Below are positions 44,561 to 51,539 of a stretch of DNA of 64,000 nucleotides, one piece after another. Every line of letters begins with the position of its first letter. The stretch's first letter is position 1. The notes beneath the pieces were generated by a model that was not told the DNA's origin, made no database searches, and worked only from the letters and a program-made list of their open reading frames with translations. The translations under genes and the position numbers were made by a program. Source of the DNA: Chryseobacterium artocarpi. Its GTDB lineage: Bacteria > Bacteroidota > Bacteroidia > Flavobacteriales > Weeksellaceae. The stretch spans positions 496,001 through 560,000 of the forward strand of contig NZ_MAYH01000012.1 in assembly GCF_001684975.1 (NCBI RefSeq). The letters are read 5' to 3'.

Positions 44561-44595
44561 AAAACGATTCCAGATACTGGAATCGTTTTTCTTTA
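44561..44595. terminator. Bidirectional terminator between helicase and hydrolase genes
   Basis: AAAACGATTCCAG (44561-44573) pairs perfectly with CTGGAATCGTTTT (44577-44589) around ATA, then TTCTTT. It stands between convergent genes. Confidence 0.9.
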
Positions 44596-44615
44596 TCAAT
44601 TGATGAATATATTTC

Positions 44616-45272
44616 TTATTTCATATAAGGAGTCATCACCTTCGTCCATATTTGGTAACCTTCCGGTTTAAAGTGAAGCATATCTTCCACAAAAATATCC
44701 TTTCTTACATTTCCGTTAGCATCCTGCATTGCTTTCGTAACATCAATGAATTCAGCATTTGGTTCTTTTTCCATGAAAGCAGCGATCTTTTTGTTGGCTT
44801 CTTTCATTTGAGGCCAGATCACCTCTCTGCTTGGAGAATATTTGATAGAAATATAATCTACTTCTATATTTGGAAATCTTTCACGGATCTTTTTATAAAA
44901 GCTTTTGAATCTGTTAACCACTACTTTTGCTTTCAGTTTGTGATTATCTGCAAAATCATTTTCCCCACAATAAATAATGATTTGTTTAGGCTGATAAGGT
45001 AATAATAGATCATCCGCAAAATCGTTAAGGTCTGTAAGTCTTGATCCTCCAAAACCTCTGTTGATGATGGTTTTAGTTGGGAAATAGTCTGCTACATCCG
45101 TCCATTTGGTAAATGATGAACTTCCTAAGAACAGAATAGCATCTTTAGGCGGCGGGTTTTGTTGATCTTCCTTTTTGAAGTTTTGAATGTCCTGCCAGAA
45201 CATCGGTTTTTTTTCCTGAGAAAAGGCAATGGTAAAACACAGCAATAGAAATGCTGATAGAATCTTCTTCAT
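44616..45272 (-). CDS. SGNH/GDSL-family hydrolase (secreted)
   Basis: A 218-residue protein with a signal peptide (MKKILSAFLLLCFTIAFSQ). SGNH blocks are seen in order: ILFLGSSSFTKW (nucleophile Ser), NRGFGGSRL (Gly), YCGENDFAD (Asn), and DMLHFKPEGY (Asp/His) near the C terminus. The GEND block is typical of acetylxylan/rhamnogalacturonan-esterase-like or PAF-AH-like members. It should remove an ester from a sugar or lipid in the periplasm or outside. No sugar-degrading neighbours help to narrow it. Confidence 0.9.
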   Translation of the reverse strand: MKKILSAFLLLCFTIAFSQEKKPMFWQDIQNFKKEDQQNPPPKDAILFLGSSSFTKWTDVADYFPTKTIINRGFGGSRLTDLNDFADDLLLPYQPKQIIIYCGENDFADNHKLKAKVVVNRFKSFYKKIRERFPNIEVDYISIKYSPSREVIWPQMKEANKKIAAFMEKEPNAEFIDVTKAMQDANGNVRKDIFVEDMLHFKPEGYQIWTKVMTPYMK

Positions 45273-45301
45273 TATTTTCAGATTTAAATTTGAGATAAAA
45301 G

Positions 45302-45332
45302 TAATAAAAAACTCCCGATCAGCGGGAGTTTT
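45302..45332 (-). terminator. Terminator after the lipoprotein gene
   Basis: AAAACTCCCG (45308-45317) pairs with CGGGAGTTTT (45323-45332) around ATCAG. On the minus strand it is followed by a T-rich run (45310-45302). Confidence 0.85.
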
Positions 45333-45337
45333 AGATT

Positions 45338-45799
45338 TTATCTTTTATAAGTAACATAAGTAACATCCGGAATCTTATCTCCGTCCTTATCATAGCTTCC
45401 AAAAAGTTCAGCTACTCTAAGGTCTTTACTTGTTAAAATATCAATTCTGTAGTTTTGAGGATCTTCATCAGCAACTTTAAATCCTAGGATTTTGGTTTCC
45501 TGGTCGTAAGTGTATGATCCTGTAGTCTTTTGAGAAACTTGGCAATCCATACCGGTTCCTATATAAGCTGTATAGCTCATTGTAAAGTCTGTTTTGAAGA
45601 AAAGTGTGTTTTTGGCTTCACATCCCGTGATAATTTCAGTATCAAGCACTGTTTTATTGTCTTTTCCTGAGATTACTTCCCTTTTTACTAGCTTCCAATC
45701 TCCCTTCATCATATCCATTTCATAGGCTTGAAGGTCATCATCTTTACAAGAAGTAAGTGCCAGGGCAGAAAAGGCAAATAAAAGTAGCTGTTTTTTCAT
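45338..45799 (-). CDS. Small lipoprotein, lipocalin-like
   Basis: A 153-residue lipoprotein when started at ATG 45799 (MKKQLLLFAFSALALTSC, lipobox LTSC); a longer frame to 45862 would add 21 residues and hide the signal. The segment MMKGDWKLVKREVISG and the beta-rich remainder resemble lipocalin-like lipoproteins found widely in Bacteroidetes. It probably sits in the outer membrane. Its ligand is unknown. Confidence 0.8.
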   Translation of the reverse strand: MKKQLLLFAFSALALTSCKDDDLQAYEMDMMKGDWKLVKREVISGKDNKTVLDTEIITGCEAKNTLFFKTDFTMSYTAYIGTGMDCQVSQKTTGSYTYDQETKILGFKVADEDPQNYRIDILTSKDLRVAELFGSYDKDGDKIPDVTYVTYKR

Positions 45800-45989
45800 T
45801 TTCACAAATTTTAAGAATATGCTAAAATATAAATAAATTTGAAATATATGTAATGAAATCATGAAATTTTAAACAAATGTTTGTGAATAAAATGATTTGA
45901 TAGTAAAGAATTGAGAAATGATTAGAGTTGAAAATGATTTTGACAGAGTTATTCCATATACACTCTTACTTCCACTCATAATCAAAAAA

Positions 45990-46020
45990 AGCGGACCTCA
46001 GCCCGCTTTACATATTTTTA
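45990..46020 (-). terminator. Terminator after the alcohol dehydrogenase (GCGGGCT-type)
   Basis: Read on the minus strand, AAAGCGGGCTGAGGTCCGCT and six more T form a hairpin of 7 pairs with a T run. It matches the terminator at 29529-29560 in all but a few loop bases. Confidence 0.75.
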
Positions 46021-46081
46021 TAAAAATAATTCAATCCTAAAGTAGTTGCTTTTATAGACATTCAACTTTAAGCATTGAATT

Positions 46082-47245
46082 TTAATAGCTCATCTCCACA
46101 ATCTTCGATGCATCCTGAGGAGTCAGTTTTCTGTATTCACCAAGTCCCATCCAGTTTCTGTCAGTAAAGGCTTTTTCTACTCTTTCAGCAGTTCCTTTAT
46201 AGTCTTCCGTATATTCGGAAAGTTTGGTTTTGATGTGAAGGCTATGGAAGAATTCTTCCAGTTTTTTGATTCCAAGTTCTGCTTTTTCTTCTAAAGTACC
46301 ATCTTTGATTCCCCAAACTCTTTCAGCGTATTGAGCTAATTTTCCTTTTTTATCTTCAAAGTTATAACGATAGTGAGAAGGAGCAATAATAGCTAATGTT
46401 CTTGCATGATCAATACCGAAATAAGCAGTCAGTTCATGACCCATTGCATGTACAGCCCAGTCAGTAATTACACCTTTCTGGATCAGCCCATTTAATGCCA
46501 TTGTGCAGCACCACATAAAGTTTCCGGCAGCATCATAGTTGAAATCATCAGCCAATACTTTTGGAGCCGTTTCCTGAAGACTGATTAAGATACTTTCAGC
46601 AATTCTTTCCTGAAGATCAGCAGAAGAAGGAGCCGTCATATATTGTTCCAAAACGTGAGTATAAGCATCGGTAAGCCCGTTCACAATCTGGTTTTTAGGA
46701 ATAGATCTGATCACTTCAGGGTCTAATACAGAAAATTGTGGGAAAAGCCCGGGACCTCCTGAAGATAGTTTTTCATTGGTTTCTCTTCTCGAAATTACAT
46801 ATCCTGAATTCATTTCAGAACCCGTTGCAGGAAGCGTTAAAATACTTCCGAAAGGCATTCCTTCACCTTCAAAAGTTCTTACCTGTTTTCTTAAGATATC
46901 CCAAGGTTCTCCATCATAATTTGCCGCAGCAGAGATGAATTTAGTTCCGTCAATTACAGAACCTCCACCTACAGCAAGAAGGTAAGTGATTCCGTTTTCT
47001 TTGATAAAACTCACTGCTTTGATCAATACCTCGTACTCAGGATTGGCTGGAACACCGCCAAACTCATACAGCTCATGATCTTTCAAAGCTTCTTTTACCT
47101 GGTCATAAACACCATTATTTTTGATACTTCCACCACCATAGATCATTAATATTTTAGCATCCTTAGGAATTTCATTGGAGATTTTAGCGATTTCGCCTTT
47201 TCCAAAAAGTATTTTAGTTGGATTTTTAAACTCGAAATTAAGCAT
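46082..47245 (-). CDS. Iron-containing alcohol dehydrogenase (YqhD/BdhA-like)
   Basis: A 387-residue NAD(P)H-dependent oxidoreductase that interconverts aldehydes or ketones and alcohols. The N-terminal nucleotide loops GGGSIKNNGVYDQV and LAVGGGSVIDGTKFI, the LPATGSEMNSGYV block, and the metal ligands in GLTDAYTHVLEQY (Asp, His) and HAMGHELTAYFGIDHARTL (His, His) match group III alcohol dehydrogenases of the YqhD/BDH type. Length is standard. It has an exact -7 box on the minus strand at 47266-47273. Confidence 0.94.
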   Translation of the reverse strand: MLNFEFKNPTKILFGKGEIAKISNEIPKDAKILMIYGGGSIKNNGVYDQVKEALKDHELYEFGGVPANPEYEVLIKAVSFIKENGITYLLAVGGGSVIDGTKFISAAANYDGEPWDILRKQVRTFEGEGMPFGSILTLPATGSEMNSGYVISRRETNEKLSSGGPGLFPQFSVLDPEVIRSIPKNQIVNGLTDAYTHVLEQYMTAPSSADLQERIAESILISLQETAPKVLADDFNYDAAGNFMWCCTMALNGLIQKGVITDWAVHAMGHELTAYFGIDHARTLAIIAPSHYRYNFEDKKGKLAQYAERVWGIKDGTLEEKAELGIKKLEEFFHSLHIKTKLSEYTEDYKGTAERVEKAFTDRNWMGLGEYRKLTPQDASKIVEMSY

Positions 47246-47265
47246 TGTTCTAAATTTATTTGAAT

Positions 47266-47273
47266 CAAATTTA
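47266..47273 (-). promoter_or_regulatory. -7 box TAAATTTG of the alcohol dehydrogenase gene
   Basis: Exact TAnnTTTG match on the minus strand, 20 nt before ATG 47245. Confidence 0.6.
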
Positions 47274-47410
47274 CGGAATGAAAAGGGAATATTGAGTTAA
47301 TGAAATTTTAAAATTACTATTATTAAATTTAATGAAAGCTATCATGTAATAGTTACCATAAAAATTAAAGAACTTTTAAACTTCCACAAGTTTGTTATCT
47401 CGGTTTTAGA

Positions 47411-47818
47411 CTAAATATTCTCAGCAAGATAAGCTTTAGCTCTTTTGATGAAATCTTCTTTATCCTTTTTAATTTCCTCCAGCAGTTTTTTCCTTTCATC
47501 AGGAATCATAAGGTATTTATCTCCCCATAGATTAATTTCAACAATCACAGGAATCAGATCAATACCTTTCTGAGTCAGGAAATACAATATTTTCAACTTA
47601 TTATCCGGATGATCCTTCTTACCGATGATTTCATTATCCATTAAATTCTGAAGCTTTGTAGCAAGAATATTAGTCGCTATTTTTTCTCCTCCTTTCAGAA
47701 AATCTCCATAGGTGCATTCTTTTTTAAGCATTAGGTCACGGATGATAAGCAACGACCATTTATCACCCCATATTTCCAGTGAACAGCTGATAGGACAGTC
47801 TGATCTTTTTTTACTCAT
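47411..47818 (-). CDS. HxlR family transcriptional regulator
   Basis: A 135-residue winged-helix regulator. The HxlR signature CSLEIWGDKWSLLIIRDL is at residues 12-29, preceded by the family Cys (C8); further Cys are C12 and C35. HxlR proteins such as YodB and CatR sense quinones or aldehydes through N-terminal cysteines, so these residues are candidate sensors. The gene diverges from the lipoamide dehydrogenase gene over a 99-bp gap with a perfect inverted repeat at the promoters, implying auto- and cross-regulation. Confidence 0.92.
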   Translation of the reverse strand: MSKKRSDCPISCSLEIWGDKWSLLIIRDLMLKKECTYGDFLKGGEKIATNILATKLQNLMDNEIIGKKDHPDNKLKILYFLTQKGIDLIPVIVEINLWGDKYLMIPDERKKLLEEIKKDKEDFIKRAKAYLAENI

Positions 47819-47836
47819 TGTTTTAATTTAAAAATA

Positions 47837-47889
47837 TTACTTGCAAAATAAAAGTGTTTGTTTTAATTTTGCTTTTGTTTTGCAAGTAA
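47837..47889. promoter_or_regulatory. HxlR operator: perfect inverted repeat around the lpd promoter
   Basis: TTACTTGCAAAA (47837-47848) is exactly repeated in inverse as TTTTGCAAGTAA (47878-47889). On the plus strand the -7 box TAATTTTG (47864-47871) and the -33 CTTG (47840-47843, spacer 20) sit so that the left arm covers the -33 box and the right arm lies just past the start point. The minus-strand promoter of HxlR probably overlaps too. Arm-to-arm distance is 41 bp, close to four helical turns. Confidence 0.65.
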
Positions 47890-47917
47890 ATTTAATCATA
47901 AATAATTAATAAATCAA

Positions 47918-49318
47918 ATGGAAAACTATGACATTGCCGTAATTGGCTCGGGACCCGGAGGATATGTTGCCGCTATAAGAAGTGCACAGTTAGGTTACAA
48001 AACAGTAATCATTGAAAAATATGAAACATTGGGAGGAACTTGTACCAACGTGGGTTGTATCCCAACAAAAGCTTTACTGGACAGTACACATCATTATGCC
48101 GAAGCTCATCATAAATTTAATGAACATGGAATACAGATAGATAAGATTGAACTCAATTTTTCTCAGATGTACAAAAGAAAATCTGAAGTTGTTGCTAAGA
48201 ATACCAGTGGTCTCGATTTTTTAATGAATAAAAATAAAATTACCCGTTTAAGAGGTACGGGAAGTTTTATTAATAATAGAACCATTAAAGTAGTTAATGA
48301 AATAGAATCCAAAGAAATTTCTGCTAAAAATTATATCATTGCAACGGGTTCAAAGCCATCTACCATTCCTGGAGTGGAAATTGATAAAAAAAGAATCATT
48401 ACTTCTACAGAAGCTTTATCTCTGGAAGAAAAACCGAAATCTATGATTATCATCGGTGGCGGAGTAATAGGTGTTGAAATGGCGTCTATTTTTAATAGAA
48501 TCGGAACTCAGGTTATCATTCTTGAATATGCAGATCATCTGATTGCAGCGATGGATCATGAGTTAGGAAAGAATCTTCAGAAAATTCTTAAAAAAGAAGG
48601 AGTTGATATCCGTTTAGGACAATCAGTTTATAAAACAGAAAGCTCAGATTCTGCAGCTAAAGTATTTTTTAAAGATAAAAACGGAGCAGAAAATGAACTG
48701 GAAGCCGATTATATTTTGGTAGCTGTCGGAAGAAGTCCCTACATAAAAGGACTGGGATTAGAAAATACAGATGTACAACTTGATAATCGTGGGTTTATTA
48801 AAGTAGATGAAAGTAACCGGACCGCAGTTCCTACTATTTATGCTATTGGTGATGTAATAGGTGGGGCAATGCTTGCTCATAAGGCGGAAGAAGAAGGTGT
48901 GCTGGTTGCTGAAACTATCAATGGACAGAAACATCATATTCATTATGATCGTATTCCGTCTGTTGTATACACCTGGCCGGAAGTAGCATCTGTGGGGTAT
49001 ACTGAAGAATATCTTAAAAAGAATGCTATTGCTTATAATGTTGGAAAATTCCCCTTTTCAGCCAGTGCAAGGGCAAGAGCTTCTATGGATACAGACGGAT
49101 TTGCAAAAGTTTTGGTTGATCCAAAATATGGAGAAGTTCTTGGTGTACACATTATTGGAGCAAGGGCTGCTGATCTGATTGCACAAGGAGTAATTGCGCA
49201 GGAGTATGAAGTGACTGCGGAAGATATGTTTAGGATTTCTTATGCACATCCAACGTATTCAGAAACATTGAAAGAAGCCTATCTTATAGCGTCAGGGCAA
49301 GGAGCAATTAACATTTGA
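47918..49318 (+). CDS. lpdA: Dihydrolipoyl dehydrogenase (lipoamide dehydrogenase, E3)
   Basis: A 466-residue FAD/NAD flavoenzyme. The FAD loop VIGSGPGGYVAAIRS is at the N terminus, the redox disulfide C42/C47 (GGTCTNVGCIP) is intact, the NAD loop IIIGGGVIGVEMAS near 175 and the C-terminal HPTYSE with active-site His/Glu are all present. It oxidises dihydrolipoamide in 2-oxoacid dehydrogenase or glycine-cleavage complexes. No E1/E2 genes are nearby. The link with an HxlR regulator suggests this copy is stress- or aldehyde-induced. Confidence 0.94.
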   Translation: MENYDIAVIGSGPGGYVAAIRSAQLGYKTVIIEKYETLGGTCTNVGCIPTKALLDSTHHYAEAHHKFNEHGIQIDKIELNFSQMYKRKSEVVAKNTSGLDFLMNKNKITRLRGTGSFINNRTIKVVNEIESKEISAKNYIIATGSKPSTIPGVEIDKKRIITSTEALSLEEKPKSMIIIGGGVIGVEMASIFNRIGTQVIILEYADHLIAAMDHELGKNLQKILKKEGVDIRLGQSVYKTESSDSAAKVFFKDKNGAENELEADYILVAVGRSPYIKGLGLENTDVQLDNRGFIKVDESNRTAVPTIYAIGDVIGGAMLAHKAEEEGVLVAETINGQKHHIHYDRIPSVVYTWPEVASVGYTEEYLKKNAIAYNVGKFPFSASARARASMDTDGFAKVLVDPKYGEVLGVHIIGARAADLIAQGVIAQEYEVTAEDMFRISYAHPTYSETLKEAYLIASGQGAINI

Positions 49319-49381
49319 TAGAGAGACTGTAGAAAGTAGAATGCAAGACATATCTGATTTCTACAAAAAGCACTTTTAAAT

Positions 49382-49426
49382 GCCACGAATGCACGAATGA
49401 TATTATTTTATTCGTACATTCCTGGC
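49382..49426. repeat. Dispersed inverted repeat GCCACGAATGCACGAAT
   Basis: Arms at 49382-49398 and 49410-49426 pair at 15 of 17 positions around an 11-nt AT spacer. The left arm is 16 of 17 identical to the element at 29612-29628. It may also end lpd transcription, but no T run follows. Confidence 0.6.
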
Positions 49427-49478
49427 AAAAAATAATATATATTCTAATAAAATTTTATCGTCGTGTATATTTCAAATA

Positions 49479-50084
49479 TTATAAAGTAGTACAATCCTCA
49501 CTTTTTGAATAAATACCATTACTCTTAGCTTCCAGTTTTCCTGTCTTTCTATTAATCTTAATTAAAAAAGACTCCTTAGTTACAGGACAACCTTTAGATT
49601 GCAAAACATACATGGAAATAGAATGGTCTTCAATTTTATAAGAACCTGTAAAACGATTTTGAGTATCTATGGAGTATCCGTAAGTCTTAGCTAGTAAAAT
49701 AGCTTCAGGAAGGTTATCAACCGTTCCGATAAAATTCCTCAGTTGCTGCTCATTGGAAAAATAAACGCTTCTTCCGCCTTTACAAGCAAGAATATAAGAA
49801 AAACAGCTGTCACCAACGCATTTTTGAAAGAACCCTTTTTCAGGAAACGGCTCATTGATGGTCATAAACAGAGGAGCCTGACTTTCGTAGATAATTGCTT
49901 TGTCGGGATCAGGATCATTCGTGAGTACTCTCCAATATTCATATTCTTTACCTGGAATAACGAATGGATACAGATATTCCGTAGTATCCAGAATATCCGG
50001 AATTTTTTTGTAATCATCCGGCACTTTGATCTGCGAAAAAAACAGACTGGAAATGATCAGAGAAAATGCGGTGATTATTTTCAT
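49479..50084 (-). CDS. Hypothetical secreted protein
   Basis: A 201-residue protein with signal peptide MKIITAFSLIISSLFFSQ when started at ATG 50084; an in-frame ATG at 50105 lies inside the promoter. Four Cys (two in KCVGDSCF, then GCPV and DCTTL) may form disulfides. Repeated aromatic and acidic residues suggest a compact beta-rich fold. The family is not recognised. Confidence 0.7.
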   Translation of the reverse strand: MKIITAFSLIISSLFFSQIKVPDDYKKIPDILDTTEYLYPFVIPGKEYEYWRVLTNDPDPDKAIIYESQAPLFMTINEPFPEKGFFQKCVGDSCFSYILACKGGRSVYFSNEQQLRNFIGTVDNLPEAILLAKTYGYSIDTQNRFTGSYKIEDHSISMYVLQSKGCPVTKESFLIKINRKTGKLEAKSNGIYSKSEDCTTL

Positions 50085-50102
50085 AAAGAAAGTGCTTTCC
50101 GC

Positions 50103-50110
50103 CAAATTTA
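50103..50110 (-). promoter_or_regulatory. -7 box TAAATTTG (minus), start-deciding
   Basis: Exact TAnnTTTG match 18 nt before ATG 50084. It overlaps the codons of the alternative start at 50105, so that start is unlikely. Confidence 0.6.
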
Positions 50111-50145
50111 CGAAAATTTACGATGATTTTTTATGAGGTAAATGT

Positions 50146-50727
50146 CTATGAAAACTTCATAAGATAACCCGTGGAAATATTTCCATTAATAATCTTCTTC
50201 AGTCTTGATTCTATTAATTTTCTTGTCAAAGATTTTAAATGATCAATATATAAAATTCCCTGTGTGTGATCGTATTCATGCTGAATAATCCTCGCCGTTA
50301 AACCTGTAAATGTTTTTGTTTGTTTTATAAAATCTGTGTTGAAGTATTCAATTGTTATCTCCCAAGGTCTTTTTACTTTCTGTGACAAACCAGGAATGCT
50401 TAAACAGCCTTCATAATCTTCCCATGTTTCCTCAGAAGCATTAATAATTTTTGCATTGATAAAGGTTTCCTTAATTCCTTTGTCATTTTTTTCAAAGTAG
50501 AGAATCTGATCTTCAATACTAAAGTTTTTGTAAGTGACTTCACTATCAACCACAAAAAGCTGCAAAGGTTTTCCAATTTGGGAAGAAGAAAGCCCACAGC
50601 CATTAGAATTTTCCATTGTTTCCCACATATCCTCTATGAGTTTCTGGATTTCAGGGCTGTTTTGATGTACTTCGATGCATTTCTGTTTCAAAATACGATT
50701 TCCGTATGCTATAATGGGTAAGTTCAT
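50146..50727 (-). CDS. def: Peptide deformylase
   Basis: A 193-residue metalloenzyme removing the N-formyl group from new proteins. Motif I is GCGLSSSQ (43-50), differing from the usual GxGLAAPQ by two Ala-to-Ser changes and Pro-to-Ser; motif II is EGCLS with C108; motif III is QHEYDH with H150, E151 and H154, so all metal and catalytic residues are kept. ATG 50727 gives MNLPIIAYGN, as expected; the frame extends to 50772. It follows the Crp/Fnr gene on the same strand. As the motif I variant is atypical, this may be a second, divergent deformylase of the genome. Confidence 0.92.
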   Translation of the reverse strand: MNLPIIAYGNRILKQKCIEVHQNSPEIQKLIEDMWETMENSNGCGLSSSQIGKPLQLFVVDSEVTYKNFSIEDQILYFEKNDKGIKETFINAKIINASEETWEDYEGCLSIPGLSQKVKRPWEITIEYFNTDFIKQTKTFTGLTARIIQHEYDHTQGILYIDHLKSLTRKLIESRLKKIINGNISTGYLMKFS

Positions 50728-50782
50728 TGAAATATTTTCTGCAAAGTTCAGCAGAAGAGGAAAGATATACAATGAACTTATG

Positions 50783-51349
50783 TTAATTAATATGTCTACG
50801 GATTCTGCTTAATGCTTGCGGAGTAATTCCAATATAAGAGGCGATATATTTTAGAGGAACACGCTGTAAAAGCTCAGGCTGTTCGGAGAACAATTTAAGG
50901 TATCTTTCTTTGGCAGTAAGTTTAAGCAATGAAAGTTCTCTTTTGCTTTTCGCTAAAAATAGTTTTTCTGATGCAAAACGTCCCAGATGATTTCCCACAT
51001 TTGTCTGATTGTAAATTTTCTGCAGATTATCATAAGAAATTTGCCATACAATAGTTTCTGTGAGCGCCTGCATTTCGTATTCAGACGGTGTTTGGGTTAA
51101 AAAAGAATCATAAGCGCAGGTAAATTCCTTTTCGAAACTAAAGTTGAAAGTATATCCATACTCATCATCAGGAATATAAAATCTTATCAACCCGGATTCT
51201 ATGAACGAAAGATAGTTTTCCGTATCGCCCTGTTGAGTAATGATCTCGTTTTTCGAATATGTTTTTCGATGGAAATATCCTGCGATGAATTCCCATTCCG
51301 ATTCCTGAAGTTTGACAATTTGCTCGTAATATTCTCTGATATAGCCCAT
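50783..51349 (-). CDS. Crp/Fnr family transcriptional regulator
   Basis: A 188-residue regulator with an N-terminal cyclic-nucleotide-binding-like domain (EIITQQGDTENYLSFIESGLI) and a C-terminal helix-turn-helix (IASYIGITPQALSRIRR). No cysteine pattern for an iron-sulfur cluster is visible. Bacteroidetes have many such proteins whose ligands are unknown. The gene lies 55 bp upstream of the deformylase start and diverges from ppc. A -7 box at 51424-51431 would give it a leader of about 70 nt. Confidence 0.9.
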   Translation of the reverse strand: MGYIREYYEQIVKLQESEWEFIAGYFHRKTYSKNEIITQQGDTENYLSFIESGLIRFYIPDDEYGYTFNFSFEKEFTCAYDSFLTQTPSEYEMQALTETIVWQISYDNLQKIYNQTNVGNHLGRFASEKLFLAKSKRELSLLKLTAKERYLKLFSEQPELLQRVPLKYIASYIGITPQALSRIRRHIN

Positions 51350-51423
51350 AGAAGGAAATTTGAATAATTCTTAATACAACTTCAGACCCTGATATGTTTA
51401 TATTTAAGAATCCATTGAAAGAT

Positions 51424-51431
51424 CAAAGTTA
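51424..51431 (-). promoter_or_regulatory. -7 box TAACTTTG for the Crp/Fnr gene (minus)
   Basis: Exact TAnnTTTG match on the minus strand, 75 nt before ATG 51349. It is the only exact box in the region for that gene. Confidence 0.4.
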
Positions 51432-51526
51432 CGAAATGTTTTATTGAAGATAAACCAAGTCAAAAAAGGAGAAAATTATCTTTCATTTTTTTGTCATTTG
51501 TCAATCAAACTAATTCCAAAATCACT

Positions 51527-51534
51527 TACATTTG
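51527..51534 (+). promoter_or_regulatory. -7 box TACATTTG of ppc, leaderless
   Basis: Exact TAnnTTTG match. ATG 51540 begins 6 nt after it, which supports that start over the in-frame ATG at 51444, and suggests a leaderless mRNA. Confidence 0.7.
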
Positions 51535-51539
51535 TTACT

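Noticed and set aside
49743..50126. 127-codon plus-strand frame opposite the secreted hypothetical gene
   Set aside because: The minus strand has a signal peptide, an exact -7 box and normal protein composition; the plus frame has none of these.
51444..51539. N-terminal extension of PEP carboxylase
   Set aside because: The extra 32 residues lie over the promoter and are not part of the family.
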